DNA of 64,000 nucleotides from Cyrtodaria siliqua (GCA_037043455.1 JAWPHD010010299.1:31083-95082), one strand, 5' to 3'; counted from the first letter of the stretch, positions 41,900 to 53,879 are shown. The notes: generated by a model not told the origin, from the sequence alone. Numbers and translations are program-made.

Positions 41900-44800
41900 A
41901 CCAGAAGAATATAGTAAAGTTTTGGAAATTGAAAAATCACCAAAACAATATAGCAAAGGTTTTCGAGTTATTATTGTATTGGGCGAAAGCCCAATTAAGC
42001 AACTTTGGTTTACAAAACCACTTGTTATAGATGTCCATGAAAAGGAACTAGAGCAAACAAACGGTCTTAAAATGAACGTTACTTTAAAAGTTTCTTTAGA
42101 TAAAGTAGCACATGATAAATAAAACGGTAAAATAAGCACTTATAAAACAGCTTATTTTGCTTCCGAAGCATTATTAATTACAAACAAAACTCAAATTGAT
42201 GATGCGCTAACTAAAGCATCTCTTGAAATAATGGATAAATTTGGCAATTCGATTTCTAAAGGAAGCGGTTGGACAATTACATCAGTTGATGCACACTACA
42301 TAAATCGAGTAAAGTATAAGCCATTGCGAGGCAGCACTTTTTACTGAAAGAGCTTGCTAATGCTAAAAAAGGATTAATAAATACAGAAAATGAAAAAGAT
42401 AACGAGTGCTTTAGATGGTGTCATTTAGCTTATAAATTCCCTGCCAATAATAAACCTCAAAAAATAACAAAGTACAAAAAGCATATTGGTGATCTTGATT
42501 ACAAGGGAATAACATTTCCTGTTACAATTCAACAAATCACAAAAATAGAAAAACAAAACAACATTTGTTTTAACATATTTGGATATGAAGATAATCAAGT
42601 ATACCCTTTGTACAAATAAAAAAATAAAGCAAACGAATCTTGTGATATGCTTTTGATTACTAAACAAGAATAAATCATTATGTGTGGATAAAAAACGTTA
42701 ACAGTTAGATGTATAATCAAACAGCACACAAGGAAAGAAATTGGTTTTGCAAAACATGCTTGCAATGCTTTACATTAGAAAGGGTGTTAAAAAAGCATGC
42801 GCCTGATTGTCTTTCACTTAAAAAGTAAAGTAAAGTGTTTGCATTATTATAGTGTAACCCCTATTGAAAGGGCCAGCCAATTTTGATCTTGAGACACCTT
42901 TGTCTAGAACATCATTACTTCCCCATTCCTATTTTTTTTAATGCCAGGCACCAGGCGGGTAGGCAATCGGTAGCCGTTATGTAACTAGCTGGCGGCTCAC
43001 CAACCGTTTTCTCTTCAGCAACAAGCCCGCCTATGACGGGACTCAGTTGAATGGAAAACAAGCAGTAGACATGCCACACAAAGATAAAAAGGTTTATTTT
43101 AAAAACTACGATAAGCAGCTGATGGTTCCGTTTGTTATATATGCTGATTTTGAAACAGTAACCGAAAGTATTTCTTCAGCATCAAACAATCCTAAAGAAT
43201 CATATACAGAAGCATATCAAAAGCATACTGATTGCAGTTATGGTATAAGGTTGTTTGTTGTTATGATGATCAATATTCAAAACCAGTTGTAACGTATAGA
43301 GGACCAAATGCTGTTTACAAGTTTTTGGAAAAAATGATAGAAGAAGAAAAGTGGTGCAAGAAAACTATGAATGCACATTTTAAGAAAGATTTGGTGATGT
43401 CGTCGGAAGAAGCTAAATTCCAAAAATCTAAATCATGTCATATATGTGATATTGGTTTTGTATCAACTTTCAAAAAAGGTGACGCGGGTCGTACAGTGGC
43501 ATACGAAAACAACATTAGAAAAGTCAGAGACCATCGTCATATAACTGGAAAGTATGGGGAAAGCGCTCACGATATATGTAATATTAATTTCATTACTTGA
43601 TAGGATATGATTCTCACATTATAATGCAACACATCGGAAAGTTTAAACAAAAAATAAATGTTATACCAAATAACATGGAAACGTACATGGCTTTTATGTT
43701 AGGACAAAGTTTGGTGTTTATTGACAGTTTTCAGTTTATGTCCCAATCGCTTGATAATTTAGTAAAAACATCCCTTCGTTTCAGTATACCTCGCAAGAAT
43801 ACTCTGGCAACAAGCTAGAATTAATAAAACGAAAAGGCGTTTATCCTTATGATTACATGAACAATTTTGAACGTGTTAAGGAAATTAAATTACCTGGCAA
43901 AGATACCTTTTATTCTCAATTAAATGATGAGCATATTTCAGATGCAGATTATGATCTTGCTAAAAAACTATGGAAAACATTTAAGATTTAAAATATGGGT
44001 GACTATCATGATCTGTATCTTAAGACTGATGTGCTGTTGCTGACAGATGTTTTTGAAACTTTAGAAAAATGTGCATTGAGTATTACAAATTAGATCCTTG
44101 TCATTACATCAGTAGTCCTGGTTTAGCCTGGGATGCATGCCTCAAGATGACTGGTATCCAACTTCATTTAATAACTGATATTGATCAATATTTGTTTGTG
44201 GAAAAAGGATTAAGAGGCGGTACGAGTTATATTGCAAACAGATATTCAAAGGCTAACAATAAATATATAAAAAACTACGACAAGAAAAGCGGAAGCAAGT
44301 ACATAATATATCTTGATGCTAATAACTTGCATGGGTGGGCCATGCATCAACCGTTGCCTATTGGTAACTTGAAGTGGGTTGATAAGTTTGAAAAAGGAAA
44401 ATCAAATTACATTGTTGAGTATGATATCGAGTATTCCAAGAAACTGCAAGACTCACATAATGGTTATCCTTCTGCCCCAGAAAGTTTAAATATAAAAGAT
44501 GAGTGGTTGTCAGACTGTTGCAAACATTTAAAACAAAAGTTTAAATTGGGATCTTGCAATGTTAATAAACTTGTTACGACGCTAAAAAACAAAACAAAGT
44601 ATGTTGTGCATTTTAGAAACTTAGAATTGTATAAAAAGCTTGGATTAGAGGTAACAAAAATACACCGAATACTACAGTTTGGCGAAGCAGAGTAGTTGAA
44701 GATATACATAGACTTTAATACTGCTAAGAGAACAGCTGATAAAATTGCTTTTGAAAAGGATTTCTTCGAACTGATGAACAATTCTATGGAAAACTAGAGA

Positions 44801-45148
44801 AAAAATATTAATGTTAAATTAAGTCACGACGAAGAGGTCTTTTTAAAATATGCAGGAAGACCTTCATTTATTGCATGTAAAATGTTAAACAGCAATTTAT
44901 TTGCCATTAACAGAATAAAAAACGATTAGTTTTAAATCGTCCTTGTTATGTTGGCATGTGTATTTTAGACTTGTCAAAATATATGTGATGTAAGATTTCC
45001 ATTACAACTAAATTTAAAAATAAATGTGATAAAAAGCTAAATTATTATTTAATGATACTGATTCTTTACGTTATGAAATAAAAACAAAAGATGTGAATGC
45101 AGACTTTTACAAGGATACAGAACCTTTTGATAATTGTGATTATGGTCA
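41900..45148 (+). pseudogene. POLB: Polinton protein-primed family B DNA polymerase, disrupted
   Basis: Readable in order: N-terminal region YSKGFRVIIVLGESPIKQLW and GSGWTITSVDAHYINRVKYK; KGLINTENEKDNECFRWCHL; YKKHIGDLDYKGITFPVTIQ; a zinc finger CKTCLQCF...HAPDC (42750-42815); insert 42827-43045; exonuclease motif VPFVIYADFETVTESI; DHRHITGKYGESAHDICNIN; GLRGGTSYIANRYSKA; palm motif A YIIYLDANNLHGWAM (Asp codon at 44314); a stretch DFFELMNNSMEN where motif B belongs; and motif C NDTDSLRYEIKTKDV (45051-). Breaks: stop near 42120, frameshifts near 42345, 43270, 43815 and 44068, stops near 43598, 43989, 44693 and 44797. The residues between NNS and MEN are fewer than the family has, removing the motif B core. 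It would have copied the element from a terminal protein primer; it is dead now. Confidence 0.92.
42827..43045. mobile_element. 220-bp insert within the polymerase pseudogene
   Basis: Separates the zinc finger end (HAPDCLSLKK) from NGKQAVDMPHKDKKVYFKNY. It is unlike its surroundings: GC-richer, with GGCGGGTAGGCAATCGGTAG and, inverted, AGCCCGCCTATGACGGG (CAGGCGGG / CCCGCC arms). The class is unknown; no tRNA boxes seen. Confidence 0.6.
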
Positions 45149-45149
45149 A

Positions 45150-45215
45150 AAAGGAAGTTGCAATTCTTACAAATCCCAGAGCATATCAAATCATTACACA
45201 TACACATACCGATGC
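45150..45215 (+). repeat. Minisatellite-like fragment at the right Polinton breakpoint
   Basis: TTGCAATTCTTACAAATCCC AGAGCA matches TTGCAACTCATACAAATCCC AGAGCA in the 33-bp minisatellite (33010-33036) at 25 of 27 positions. It is followed by ATTACACATACACAT. Polymerase similarity ends just before it. Confidence 0.55.
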
Positions 45216-46209
45216 TTCATTCGTGCTTTCATTATTATGGGATGAAGCATTGTAATAAACATGATAAATATCTGAATTAAACAACGTATTAACTGACTAA
45301 ACCAAAGTGTAACACTTTGATAAAACACAATTCATTACTCTCGTAATACGTTCATGTCATACGATTTCCCTTTTCAGTATTTAGTATGTACTTTTTCGGT
45401 TACCGTACGGATTTCTTGTGAGTTTGTCTGGTGATCTTTCAAATTGCCCGTAACTTTTCGGCCATTCACATTTTTTCTATTTTTTTGTTCACTTTCAAAT
45501 TCATTTTTAAATTGTCTTAAATTACTTATATTTTTTTGCAATATTTTATGGTATGTGTTTGTTTTTGGTACGTCATAGATACCTTGTAGGTTCCTGTTGC
45601 TGAACTGAATATACTGCATATCTGAGTATTTTGTCAGACTTGATGAGAACATAAAATAGATAGAAGTGTATAGCAATTACCACAGGAAACAACGATGCCA
45701 TCATTCTTCATTACAGTAGGATGTTTTTCTACAAAATACCGCGATGACAGTTGTTTGATTAATGTTGATATTTCTGCGGACAAAGTAATTCGTGGCATAC
45801 GTGTTATGTTGATGGCTGCGGTTTCTGCAATTTGTATGTCAAGGTTATTTCCTGAAATTCGTATGCAAGGACTGGTAAGAAGTTTCCAAGCAATCTTACT
45901 TCTATGTCTGTATGTTAGATGTTAGAAGCATTTACGATACTTCGTACTTTCGTAACGATACAACCATTTTCGTAAAATTTGAGTAGTTAAAAAATCAACT
46001 CAATTTATAATTTTGATAAAACATCAACAAAATAAACTGACCAAACAGTGAGCAGAAATTGGACACAGATCTACATTCTGGTAGGTGATAGACTCGGTCT
46101 TTATCCTAGATGTTCAACCTAGTTTAGTGTTAAAGTTAGGGTATTTACAGTGTGATTCTTTTAAAATCCTGCAAATTTCAAACACAGTCATGCCAATTGA
46201 TTCCATATA

Positions 46210-47533
46210 CAGTCCACACTCAGTATCTCGAATTTCAAGGGACCGGAAAAAAAGTTCGAGTTATCCGAAGTTCGAATTAAACGATAATGGCATACTTGTT
46301 GTTTTTTATTACCCCACCCACCTGTTTTACACTATGCATATACGTGTATATATTGCCGATATTTGCCGATTTTAATGAAATACATGATTTCTTCCTTCAT
46401 ATATGTTTATGAATATGTTTCTTTTCATGTTAAAGCAGTATAAGAAAACGTTTTGGTAATGAAATAAATCAGCAAAATATTTATGATTTCATAATTTATT
46501 AAAAACGGAGAAAGGCATATACATGTATACAAAGAAACAACGTTTTCAATATTGTCATAAATGCATTTCTATAAATAGACGTTTAGATTTACACAGACAG
46601 TATATCGATTATAAGAAATCATATTTAAACGAAACAATTTACAATATTCAGGTCTTTAAGTCTATGTTCTTTCGGTGTTTTCACTATCTACTCTCTTAAA
46701 AAACGACATAATGTCACCTTTTTTCTGCACACTTTTGACAAGTGCATGTTTGTAACGAATCTATCTAAGATTGCCATGGCTGGGAAAACCGACCTAGAAT
46801 TTTCCTGTTTATATGAGAGAGAGAGGAATTCTCTGGATTTCTCAACTGGTCCAAAGCATAGTGCCGATCTAGCTATCCCCCCGGGTTTGATACCGGGTCC
46901 TTCACTAGATTGCTGGGCGCTTTGGTCAATGGAAAGAGTTTTGTGTTCAGACATGCTGAATTAATGATTTGATTACATTAAACATTCGAATTTTATAGCA
47001 AAAAACAGAACATTGACAACTGCCACTCATAAATTAATTAGTTATACGTTTCGTCCATGTCAAATTAGTATAATTATTATAATTGTTTTAACCCACGCGA
47101 TGGCCATTGTTTTCACTTAGCGTAAACAAACTTCCTCGTTAACAAGCCTTAATTTATCATGAAAAATCAGAGACAACACAAGAAAATAAATTAACAAACA
47201 TGTCACCATGATTTATTTGTTACAGGTGAAATCATCTCAGCAATTATCACCTTGTGTTTGCTTCACAATCAACTTCGACGCCGGCTTGTGTTTGATCAAA
47301 CTTGCATTTTGCACTTTAATTGAACTTCGAATTAGCGAGAGTAAATTAATGTATAGATTCGTGTTTGGGACCAGAAAAATAGTTCGAATTATCCGATAAT
47401 TCGAATTATCGAAATTCGACTTAAAAGAAGTCAAATTGCATAGAAATAGAAGGAATAAAATTGGGACCGTGAAAAAAATTCGACTTAAGCGGAAATTCGA
47501 AATAAGCGAGTTCAAGTTACTGAGAGTAGACTG
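46210..47533. mobile_element. pogo/Tigger-like non-autonomous element, 1.3 kb
   Basis: TA-flanked inverted termini: CAGTCCACACTCAGTATCTC at 46210 and the inverse of CAGTCTACTCTCAGTAACTT ending at 47533. Each continues with (T)CGAA-rich text (AGTTCGAGTTATCCGAAGTT on the left, several TTCGAATTA variants at 47320-47510). This TIR style with TA targets is that of the pogo/Tigger branch of Tc1/mariner. No transposase frame. A SINE lies inside at about 46700-46955. Confidence 0.75.
46700..46955 (-). mobile_element. tRNA-derived SINE nested in the Tigger-like element
   Basis: On the minus strand: AAGCGCCCAGCAATCTAGTG, then GACCCGGTATCAAACCCGGG (B-box-like) and a body with TTTGGACCAGTTGAGAAATC and CTCTCTCTCATATAAACAG. 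The body recalls other bivalve SINEs. Confidence 0.55.
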
Positions 47534-48650
47534 TATGTATCTTTCAAAATCGAATCTTGAAAATTATCATGTTTTTTTCTCTGACTAAGATTTTTATTAG
47601 CTATAAAAGATAAATATAAAAACCGAGTAATACACATTTATCACCAACTGAATAAGATAAAATCTCAACATTTCGATAATGGAACATCTGTGTAATTCGT
47701 TTGGTTTTAAATGAACAGCAATTTGATGTTTAAAAATAGCAGAATGTAATGTCTGACACATTTTTGACAAATTATCCACCGTTGAACATCACAAAATAAC
47801 GCGTGTTAACGTCTTACAAATCACCAGTCCATTATTGCAATGCATTTGGGTTACATTTTATATTTCAAATGCCAGAGTACACCATGGGGACCTTTCTTAG
47901 TTCGTTGACTGCACGCATATTCATTTCGTTCATTATTCATTGCATTAATGCATTATTAACATACACGAGAGGCTTGTTATCTAACAGTGTAAGCTTTTTA
48001 AAAAATACATATGCTTTATATCGTTTAACCGAGAAACATGTCTACAATATTTGCATATTTTATTACTGCTATGGGTGAAAGATTATGATTTCTCAATGAA
48101 CGAATATTCATAATCGCTAAATATTAATAACTAACTCCGAACACAAAATTAACTAACAGTGACGTTGAGCTATGACATCAATAAGGTGTTACTGACGTCA
48201 ACGTCATCCGCCGATAATGTTTAATTAAGCGAATAATTTCGGTTAAAATCCTACATTAACTGATTGAAAATGTAATAAACAGATTAGTTAACTGATGCGT
48301 TCGATTATAGGGAAATCTCTCACTCGATGATAGACGTGTTTTTTTGCTTTTTAAGAAACACACGCACAATCAAACGCTGATCATTATATATGAAAAATGT
48401 ATATTTTAATAAATATAACAATACTATTTATTTAATATCCCACAATGTAAACTTGTTTTTTCTTTTCAACAAGGGACATTCATGTGGTATTCTGTTATTA
48501 GGGCTTTCCACTTTTCAGTGGAAAGACGGTGGAAAGACCTATTGTGTTCGTTCTGTTTATTCTTATTCTTACTTCTTCTTCTGTCACTTTTCATAGCTAT
48601 GTTGGTCGCAGGTCTTCACAGTTTTACGCAGTGATAGAGCTCAGGCTGGA
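47534..48650. other. Intron sequence without recognised feature
   Basis: AT-rich. One short hairpin, CTTTCCACTTTTCAGTGGAAAG, at 48504-48525. No gene support. Confidence 0.45.
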
Positions 48651-48654
48651 ATAG

Positions 48655-50200
48655 TGTCTCGAAACTTTTGGGGTCATGACGTCATTCAAGATGGCCGCCA
48701 CTGGCGTCTGTAGGTAAATATTGTTATCATTGTATCTTATGCATTTACGACGGGATTTGACAGATTGTAGAATTTAGGTCTAGTTGTGCAAGAACGTCAA
48801 AACGTGTCTCTACGTCAACTCGTCTCGACGTCAGTGACGTCAAAATGTTATGAAAAATCCGTTTTTTCATTGATTGCATATTTTAAGGTGTTTTAATGCA
48901 AACTCCGTCAATGCGATTGTCTGAATAGACGCTGACAGTTTTAACGTCATGACATCATCCAAAATGGCCGCCAATGACGTAATTTAAGAAATGTTGTAAT
49001 CGCTATATCTCCTTTATTTATGATCGAATTTGAAATTATTTACTCACATATTTTAGCACTCATAAGCAAGATGTACATTAACATCATTTAATGTCATGAC
49101 TCATACAAGATGGCCGCCAGGGACGTCATCAAGAAAATCTTGTATTCACTAGATCTCTTTTTTTTTTAGTCAGATGTAAATGAAACTTTCGGAGATTATA
49201 GAGTTCAGGGTCTAGTTGGGTAAGTATGTCAGAACCTGTCTCTACATTATAATATCTTGACGTCAGTGACGTCACAATGTCTGATACGTTTTTTAAGTTG
49301 TTTCAGTGAAAAATCTATTAGTATCGTTGTCTCAGTCAACGCTGATAGTTCTTAATGACGTCATCCAATATGGCGGCCAATGACGTCATTTACGAAATAT
49401 TGTAATCGCCATATCACCTTTACTTATGATCGGATTTTAATAAAACGTTCACAGTTTATAGAAAACGAAGTCTGATTGTGAAATAATGTTAAATATGTCA
49501 GGAAGTCATTCAAGCTGGCCGCCAATGACGTCATCGTACACATATTTTTATCGCTATATCTACTGCATTTTAGATCGGGTTAGAACAAAACCTTCAAATT
49601 TTGTAGAGTTCATGGTCTAGTTGTGCAAACACGTCAAAACGTGTCTCTATGTCATAACGTCTTGACGTCAGTGACGTCACAATGTTATTAAAAATCCGTT
49701 TTCTTTACTGATTGCATTTTTTAAATTGTTTTAGTGTAAAATCCATCAGTATTATTGTGTCAGTCGATACTGACAGCAGTATTTTTGTGTCAGTCGATGC
49801 TGACAGTTTGAACGTCATGACATCATCCAAAATGACGTCATATAAGAATTCTTGTAATCACTATATCTTCTTAGTTTTTGATCGGATATTGATGAAAGAT
49901 TCACAGGTTGTAGAGATTGTAGTCTAATTGAGCAATAATGTCGAAAATTGTCATGTCGACATCAACGATGGCCGCCACTGACGTCATAAGAGAAATATTG
50001 TTTTGGCTATATCTTCTCTATTTATTATCGGATTTGAATAAAACTTTCAGAGATTGTAGAGTATCTATCTCGACGTCATGACGTATCTGATGTCACAATA
50101 TTCAGAAAATCTATTTTTTCACTGATGGCATGTTCGATAGTTATTTTCTTGGTAAATCATCATCTTAGACAACTCTGACAGTTGTGACGTCATGACGTCA
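48655..50200. repeat. Higher-order tandem array rich in TGACGTCA (CRE-type) octamers
   Basis: The block (C)AA.ATGGCCGCCA.TGACGTCAT recurs at about 48678, 48960, 49108, 49370, 49510, 49830 and 49970. The spacing alternates long (260-320 bp) and short (140-150 bp), so the unit appears to be a two-part repeat of about 410-460 bp. Between blocks: TAATCGCTATATCTCC, GTCTAGTTGTGCAA.ACGTCA and GACGCTGACAGTT. I count 13 exact TGACGTCA octamers by eye. Noncoding. Confidence 0.8.
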
Positions 50201-50439
50201 TTAAGACAGTAAAGCCCGTTTGATCAGGTTCTGATCAAAATCTAGTTCTAATTGAAATTCGGCTCATTTTGCTGAAGCACAACAATATCGTTTTGCCAAT
50301 AATAACGTTTAAACAAGGAGGTTTGTAATTAATAACACATTTTGTAATCTTTCGTTTTTCGTTTCGATAAGGGACACATGGTATTATTTTAGTTACAACC
50401 TCTAACATGTCTAATCACCACCATATATTGTTATTATTA

Positions 50440-50672
50440 TTATTTATTTTTCATTTGCAATTCATGTCTTAAATTCATCTTTGTTGTATGTGTTATATGT
50501 GATTTGTAAATATTCTGTATATTGAATAGTACTGATTTATTTAAGTGTTGTACGTATGCCATTTATAAGTTGATTTGTATATATTTCGATTGTACTTTGA
50601 CTGTAATATGCATCTATACTCTCCTGTGCTTGGAGGAAATAAAGATTTACTGCTACTTCTACTACTATTTTG
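50440..50672 (+). mobile_element. Truncated LINE 3' end
   Basis: AT-rich 3'-UTR-like text ending CTGTGCTTGGAGGAAATAAA, GATTTACTGC, then (TACT)n. The poly-A-less microsatellite tail is typical of CR1/RTE-like non-LTR elements. It ends about 65 bp from the exon 2 donor. Confidence 0.55.
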
Positions 50673-50737
50673 TCTCATTTGCTGACCAAAATATATAAAA
50701 CAAAAACAAAACAAACAATAGATGACACAAAACATAC

Positions 50738-50986
50738 CTTCCCCCGAGTCATACACATAATGAAACGTCCTCCACTGATAGTGTATGATTAAATCAACTA
50801 AGGCCTTCGTATGAGATGGTTTCATGTGTAGTTGATATGTTGGATTCGTTCGTGGCGCATTGTCTGACAGACTCGGTGAAACGTACGGTATATGGAAGTT
50901 CTGTGAATAGGCCTGAATGATGTTGCTCGACTCAAATTTTCTGGCACCATACATCATGAAAACACCGGTAGACATTTGTTTGCAGA
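50738..50986 (-). CDS. iGluR exon 2 of those visible (ATD core with first conserved Cys)
   Basis: 249-bp exon, acceptor TTTCAG before 50986, donor GTATGTTT from 50737, phase 1 at both ends. It opens with CKQMSTGVFMMYGARKFESS: conserved ATD cysteine, then the x-GV-x-x-x-x-G strand. It continues with HIPYVSPSLSDN and LVDLIIHYQWRTFHYVYDSG. In AMPA receptors the corresponding stretch ends in a YQW...YDSDxG motif, so the placement is clear. Reading straight through the donor gives an open frame into the intron, but the sequence loses all family resemblance after DSGEG. The last G plus GA from exon 3 restores Gly. A LINE 3' tail ends only about 65 bp into the downstream intron. Confidence 0.93.
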
Positions 50987-52580
50987 CTGAAATAAATAAA
51001 GTATTGAAGATGTTTTTGATTTGCCTTTGGATAGGCTGTGATAATCTACTAATGGGTTATGCAGTGTATCCTGATAAAAATAACTTTAACAAGTAAATAA
51101 CATAAGGTCCCGTTGACCAGATTCTAGGGTATGTGTAGAAGCGGTCATGGGCATTATAACGTACATACTTATCAGTACTATTAAGGGAATACGTCTTAAA
51201 AGGAAAATGCGAAAACAATAGCAACATGTGGTAATCTACATGTTTTACAGAATATATAATTTCGCTCTTATTTCAAGGTAGAGGGAGGTACTTTCTCAAA
51301 TGGTATATTTTGCTTCCCTTTATAATGGCCAGGAAATTGTCGATTGTTTTAACGTTTTTTTTATAATTTGAGACCCATAACAGTTATTTTGTAATGGATT
51401 GTTTTAGCGTTTTTTATAACTTGAGACCCATAACAGTTATTGTGTGATGTTTAATCTTGCTCTTTACCTTATTTGTATTTTTATATGTGAAATAGAATGT
51501 TTTAACTAAGTGGGAGATAACTCTGATACTTACTTTGTAATACAAATGAAGATCCACCCAAGGCATGCCAAGTCATGCCGATGATTTAAATACTTCACAA
51601 TAGAAAATAACTTTACATTTATTTAAGCTAGAAATGCATAAGGGCTTGCTAAACTTATTATTTTCAGTATATGTTTTGTATCAGAGTAATATGGGGTACA
51701 TGTAGTACAACTCACTGCATTTTACTGACAGACAGTTTAAAGTAGTTATACCGCCAAAACCAGGCACATTTTACATCATAAACCATTCCTAAACCTACTG
51801 ACGACGAGATACATATATAACTTACATACTTTTAGAATCAAAACTATATAGACACAACATAACTGACTTTAACCAGCCAGGCCAAACCCAAAACTGGAGC
51901 GTCAATTAAGGGTTACTCATAATTTATTTTACGCATATTCAATCATGGGTATTCTTAGAATCCGTGAACAACTTTACATTTAATCGGCACATATAGTATT
52001 ATATGGCTTGAACACCTGGATAGAGCTTTCATGTTATTCTGACGTTTTTTGGCGGGTTACTTTCTTTAACCTAGAAAATCAGCTCATCAAATTACGGATG
52101 TAAAACAAAACAGTAACAGTAACAAAACAAAACAAAACAGTAAAATATGCCACACTATTTTTCAAATTATTGTTTTTCTCAGCAGCAATGTTTACTGATA
52201 TGTACACAATGGGATTTATTTGACATTATTCCATACTTGATATTTGAGAGCAAACAAACACAATGGCATTTTTGAGATGACTCCCTATTTGATACTGGGA
52301 CGCAAACAATCAATATACCACCTTGCAATGGACCACGGGTTAATATTGTTACACGGTGACACGGTAAGTGTTTACTGGTGAACAAGAATATACATAACAG
52401 GTAATGTACGTAATTTACGTACATTTTGTATGAGTTAAGGCAAAGACACAAAGTTAATGCACTTAGAAATTGACCTCTAAGTGTGACAACCCGTCAACCT
52501 CACTCTCACCTCACTCACCCCAAACCCTATTCCCCTCCCCCTCCCCTCCCCTCCCCCTCCCCAACTACATCAAAAAATAA
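50987..52580. other. Intron sequence with two short direct duplications
   Basis: About 60-bp units repeat twice at 51336-51455 (ACGTTTTTTTTATAATTTGA and ACCCATAACAGTTATT) and, more weakly, at 52185-52300 (ACACAATGG.ATTT...GA.GAC). A C-rich run sits at 52500-52563. Otherwise no feature. Confidence 0.55.
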
Positions 52581-52829
52581 AAAATGCTCGACGAGGCCAT
52601 ATTGACGTATATAATATGCTCTGTGGTCGTATAACGTATCATTCGTGTTGACGTCCCAACGCGCGCGTCATACTAGACGTGTTAACCTTCGTATAAATAA
52701 ACTAACAAGATCGATATAAGATTATGTGATTGTATCAGCCAAAGCATGTTTATGTTAAAAAGGTAGTGAACAGGAAATCCGGATTGCAAATTTACTACAT
52801 CCATATGCTTAAAAAGAGTATAAAATAAA

Positions 52830-53105
52830 AAAAATGGAAATTGCTGAACACGATAAATATAAAAAATATTGCAGTATTGGTTTGATTGAGACTGTTCATG
52901 AACGGTAGTGAAACGTGCTTGCTACCATTCACCCCCTCTAGCCCCGGGTCGAGAAGCACTCAACATTTAAAATTTCAACATTACGAAAATTTGAGCCATA
53001 CAGAAGATTTATGCATATGATGGTGAACATGAAACCTTCAATGAGGTATGTTCATACCATGTCATGACCAGCGGCGTATGATCCCAATTTCTAACAAAAT
53101 GCTAA
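52830..53105 (+). repeat. Dispersed repeat family R1, copy d
   Basis: GAGACTGTTCATGAACGGTA, CTTGCTACCATTCACCCCCT, GCATATGATGGTGAACATG and CAGCGGCGTATGATC: the R1 order, from the GAACACGATAAATA start to the CTAACAAAATGC end. Confidence 0.75.
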
Positions 53106-53254
53106 AATAAAGACGCAATATTTTAAATATAAGTTTAAATAGCAACAGATACGACGAAAGGCGGATACAATAAGCAATGCTCGTGTGTGTATGTGTTGTT
53201 GAATACAAATACATTGATAAACACAATCGTAATGGTAAAAATGTGTGTTTCATC

Positions 53255-53460
53255 CTCATTCCGAATAAGACACTTCCCGTGCCCGCATCCGACGGATGGG
53301 GACGTAAACCGGGCGGCCTCATGTAGACCTGAGTTTAACCTCAAATGTATTCGATCATAAGGATTGGTGGTTCCTTGATTCATATGTAGTATTCACCTCT
53401 GGGCGGCTCGGTATAACAGGGATGTGTTGATGAACCGTCAAATAACAGTTTAATTCAACA
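53255..53460 (-). repeat. Dispersed repeat family R4, minus copy
   Basis: Reverse complement of the 17290-17540 order: CCGACGGATGGGGACGTAAA, CCGGGCGG, GGGCGGCTCGGTATAAC and GTGTTGATGAACCGTC. Confidence 0.75.
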
Positions 53461-53539
53461 TAAACGATTTGGGTGAACTTTTTTGGTGAATTATACAGCT
53501 TGTGTTAAAATGTCTTAATAAGAGTTGCGTGAAGTTGGT

Positions 53540-53672
53540 TCAACCTACGACAATCGACGACATTCGACATACGACATTCGACATACGACATTCAAAGCAT
53601 CCTTCAAAGTGAATGTTGTTTCACGCGACATACAACGACATACAACATTCGACATTCGACATACGTAATGTA
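53540..53672. repeat. Simple repeat, CGACATA / CGACATT
   Basis: About 12 units of 8-10 bp (CGACATTCGACATACGACAT), broken in the middle by a unique stretch. Confidence 0.8.
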
Positions 53673-53879
53673 CACGATTTTGCTTTCAGAACATTTATCA
53701 TCTGTTGGTGTACATTTCTTAACTTAAATCCTTGGTCTATCTGAGTGGTATCGCATGTTCGCGTTTTTCCTTTACAAAAATACCGTTCTCTCCGTACATC
53801 CAATCATTGTTGTTATTTTTACATCCCACATGGATTGTATGACATTCATCCTTAAACACATGTGTTACGTATACCATGT

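Larger units (their letters stand above)
34080..45148. mobile_element. Decayed Polinton/Maverick DNA transposon in the receptor intron
   Basis: Assembled from recognisable genes: minus-strand integrase, PLA2-like virion protein, adenovirus-type protease and hydrophobic virion protein (left), and a plus-strand protein-primed DNA polymerase B (right). This gene set and the divergent orientation are those of Polintons, large self-synthesising DNA transposons of animals related to virophages and adintoviruses. All genes except the PLA2-like one carry stops or frameshifts. Later insertions: R3 repeat (36235-36700), a non-Polinton block with Penelope-like RT (about 37500-40640), and a 220-bp insert in the polymerase. 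Major/minor capsid and packaging ATPase are not seen. Long terminal inverted repeats were not found, so the ends are approximate; polymerase similarity stops near 45148. Confidence 0.88.
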
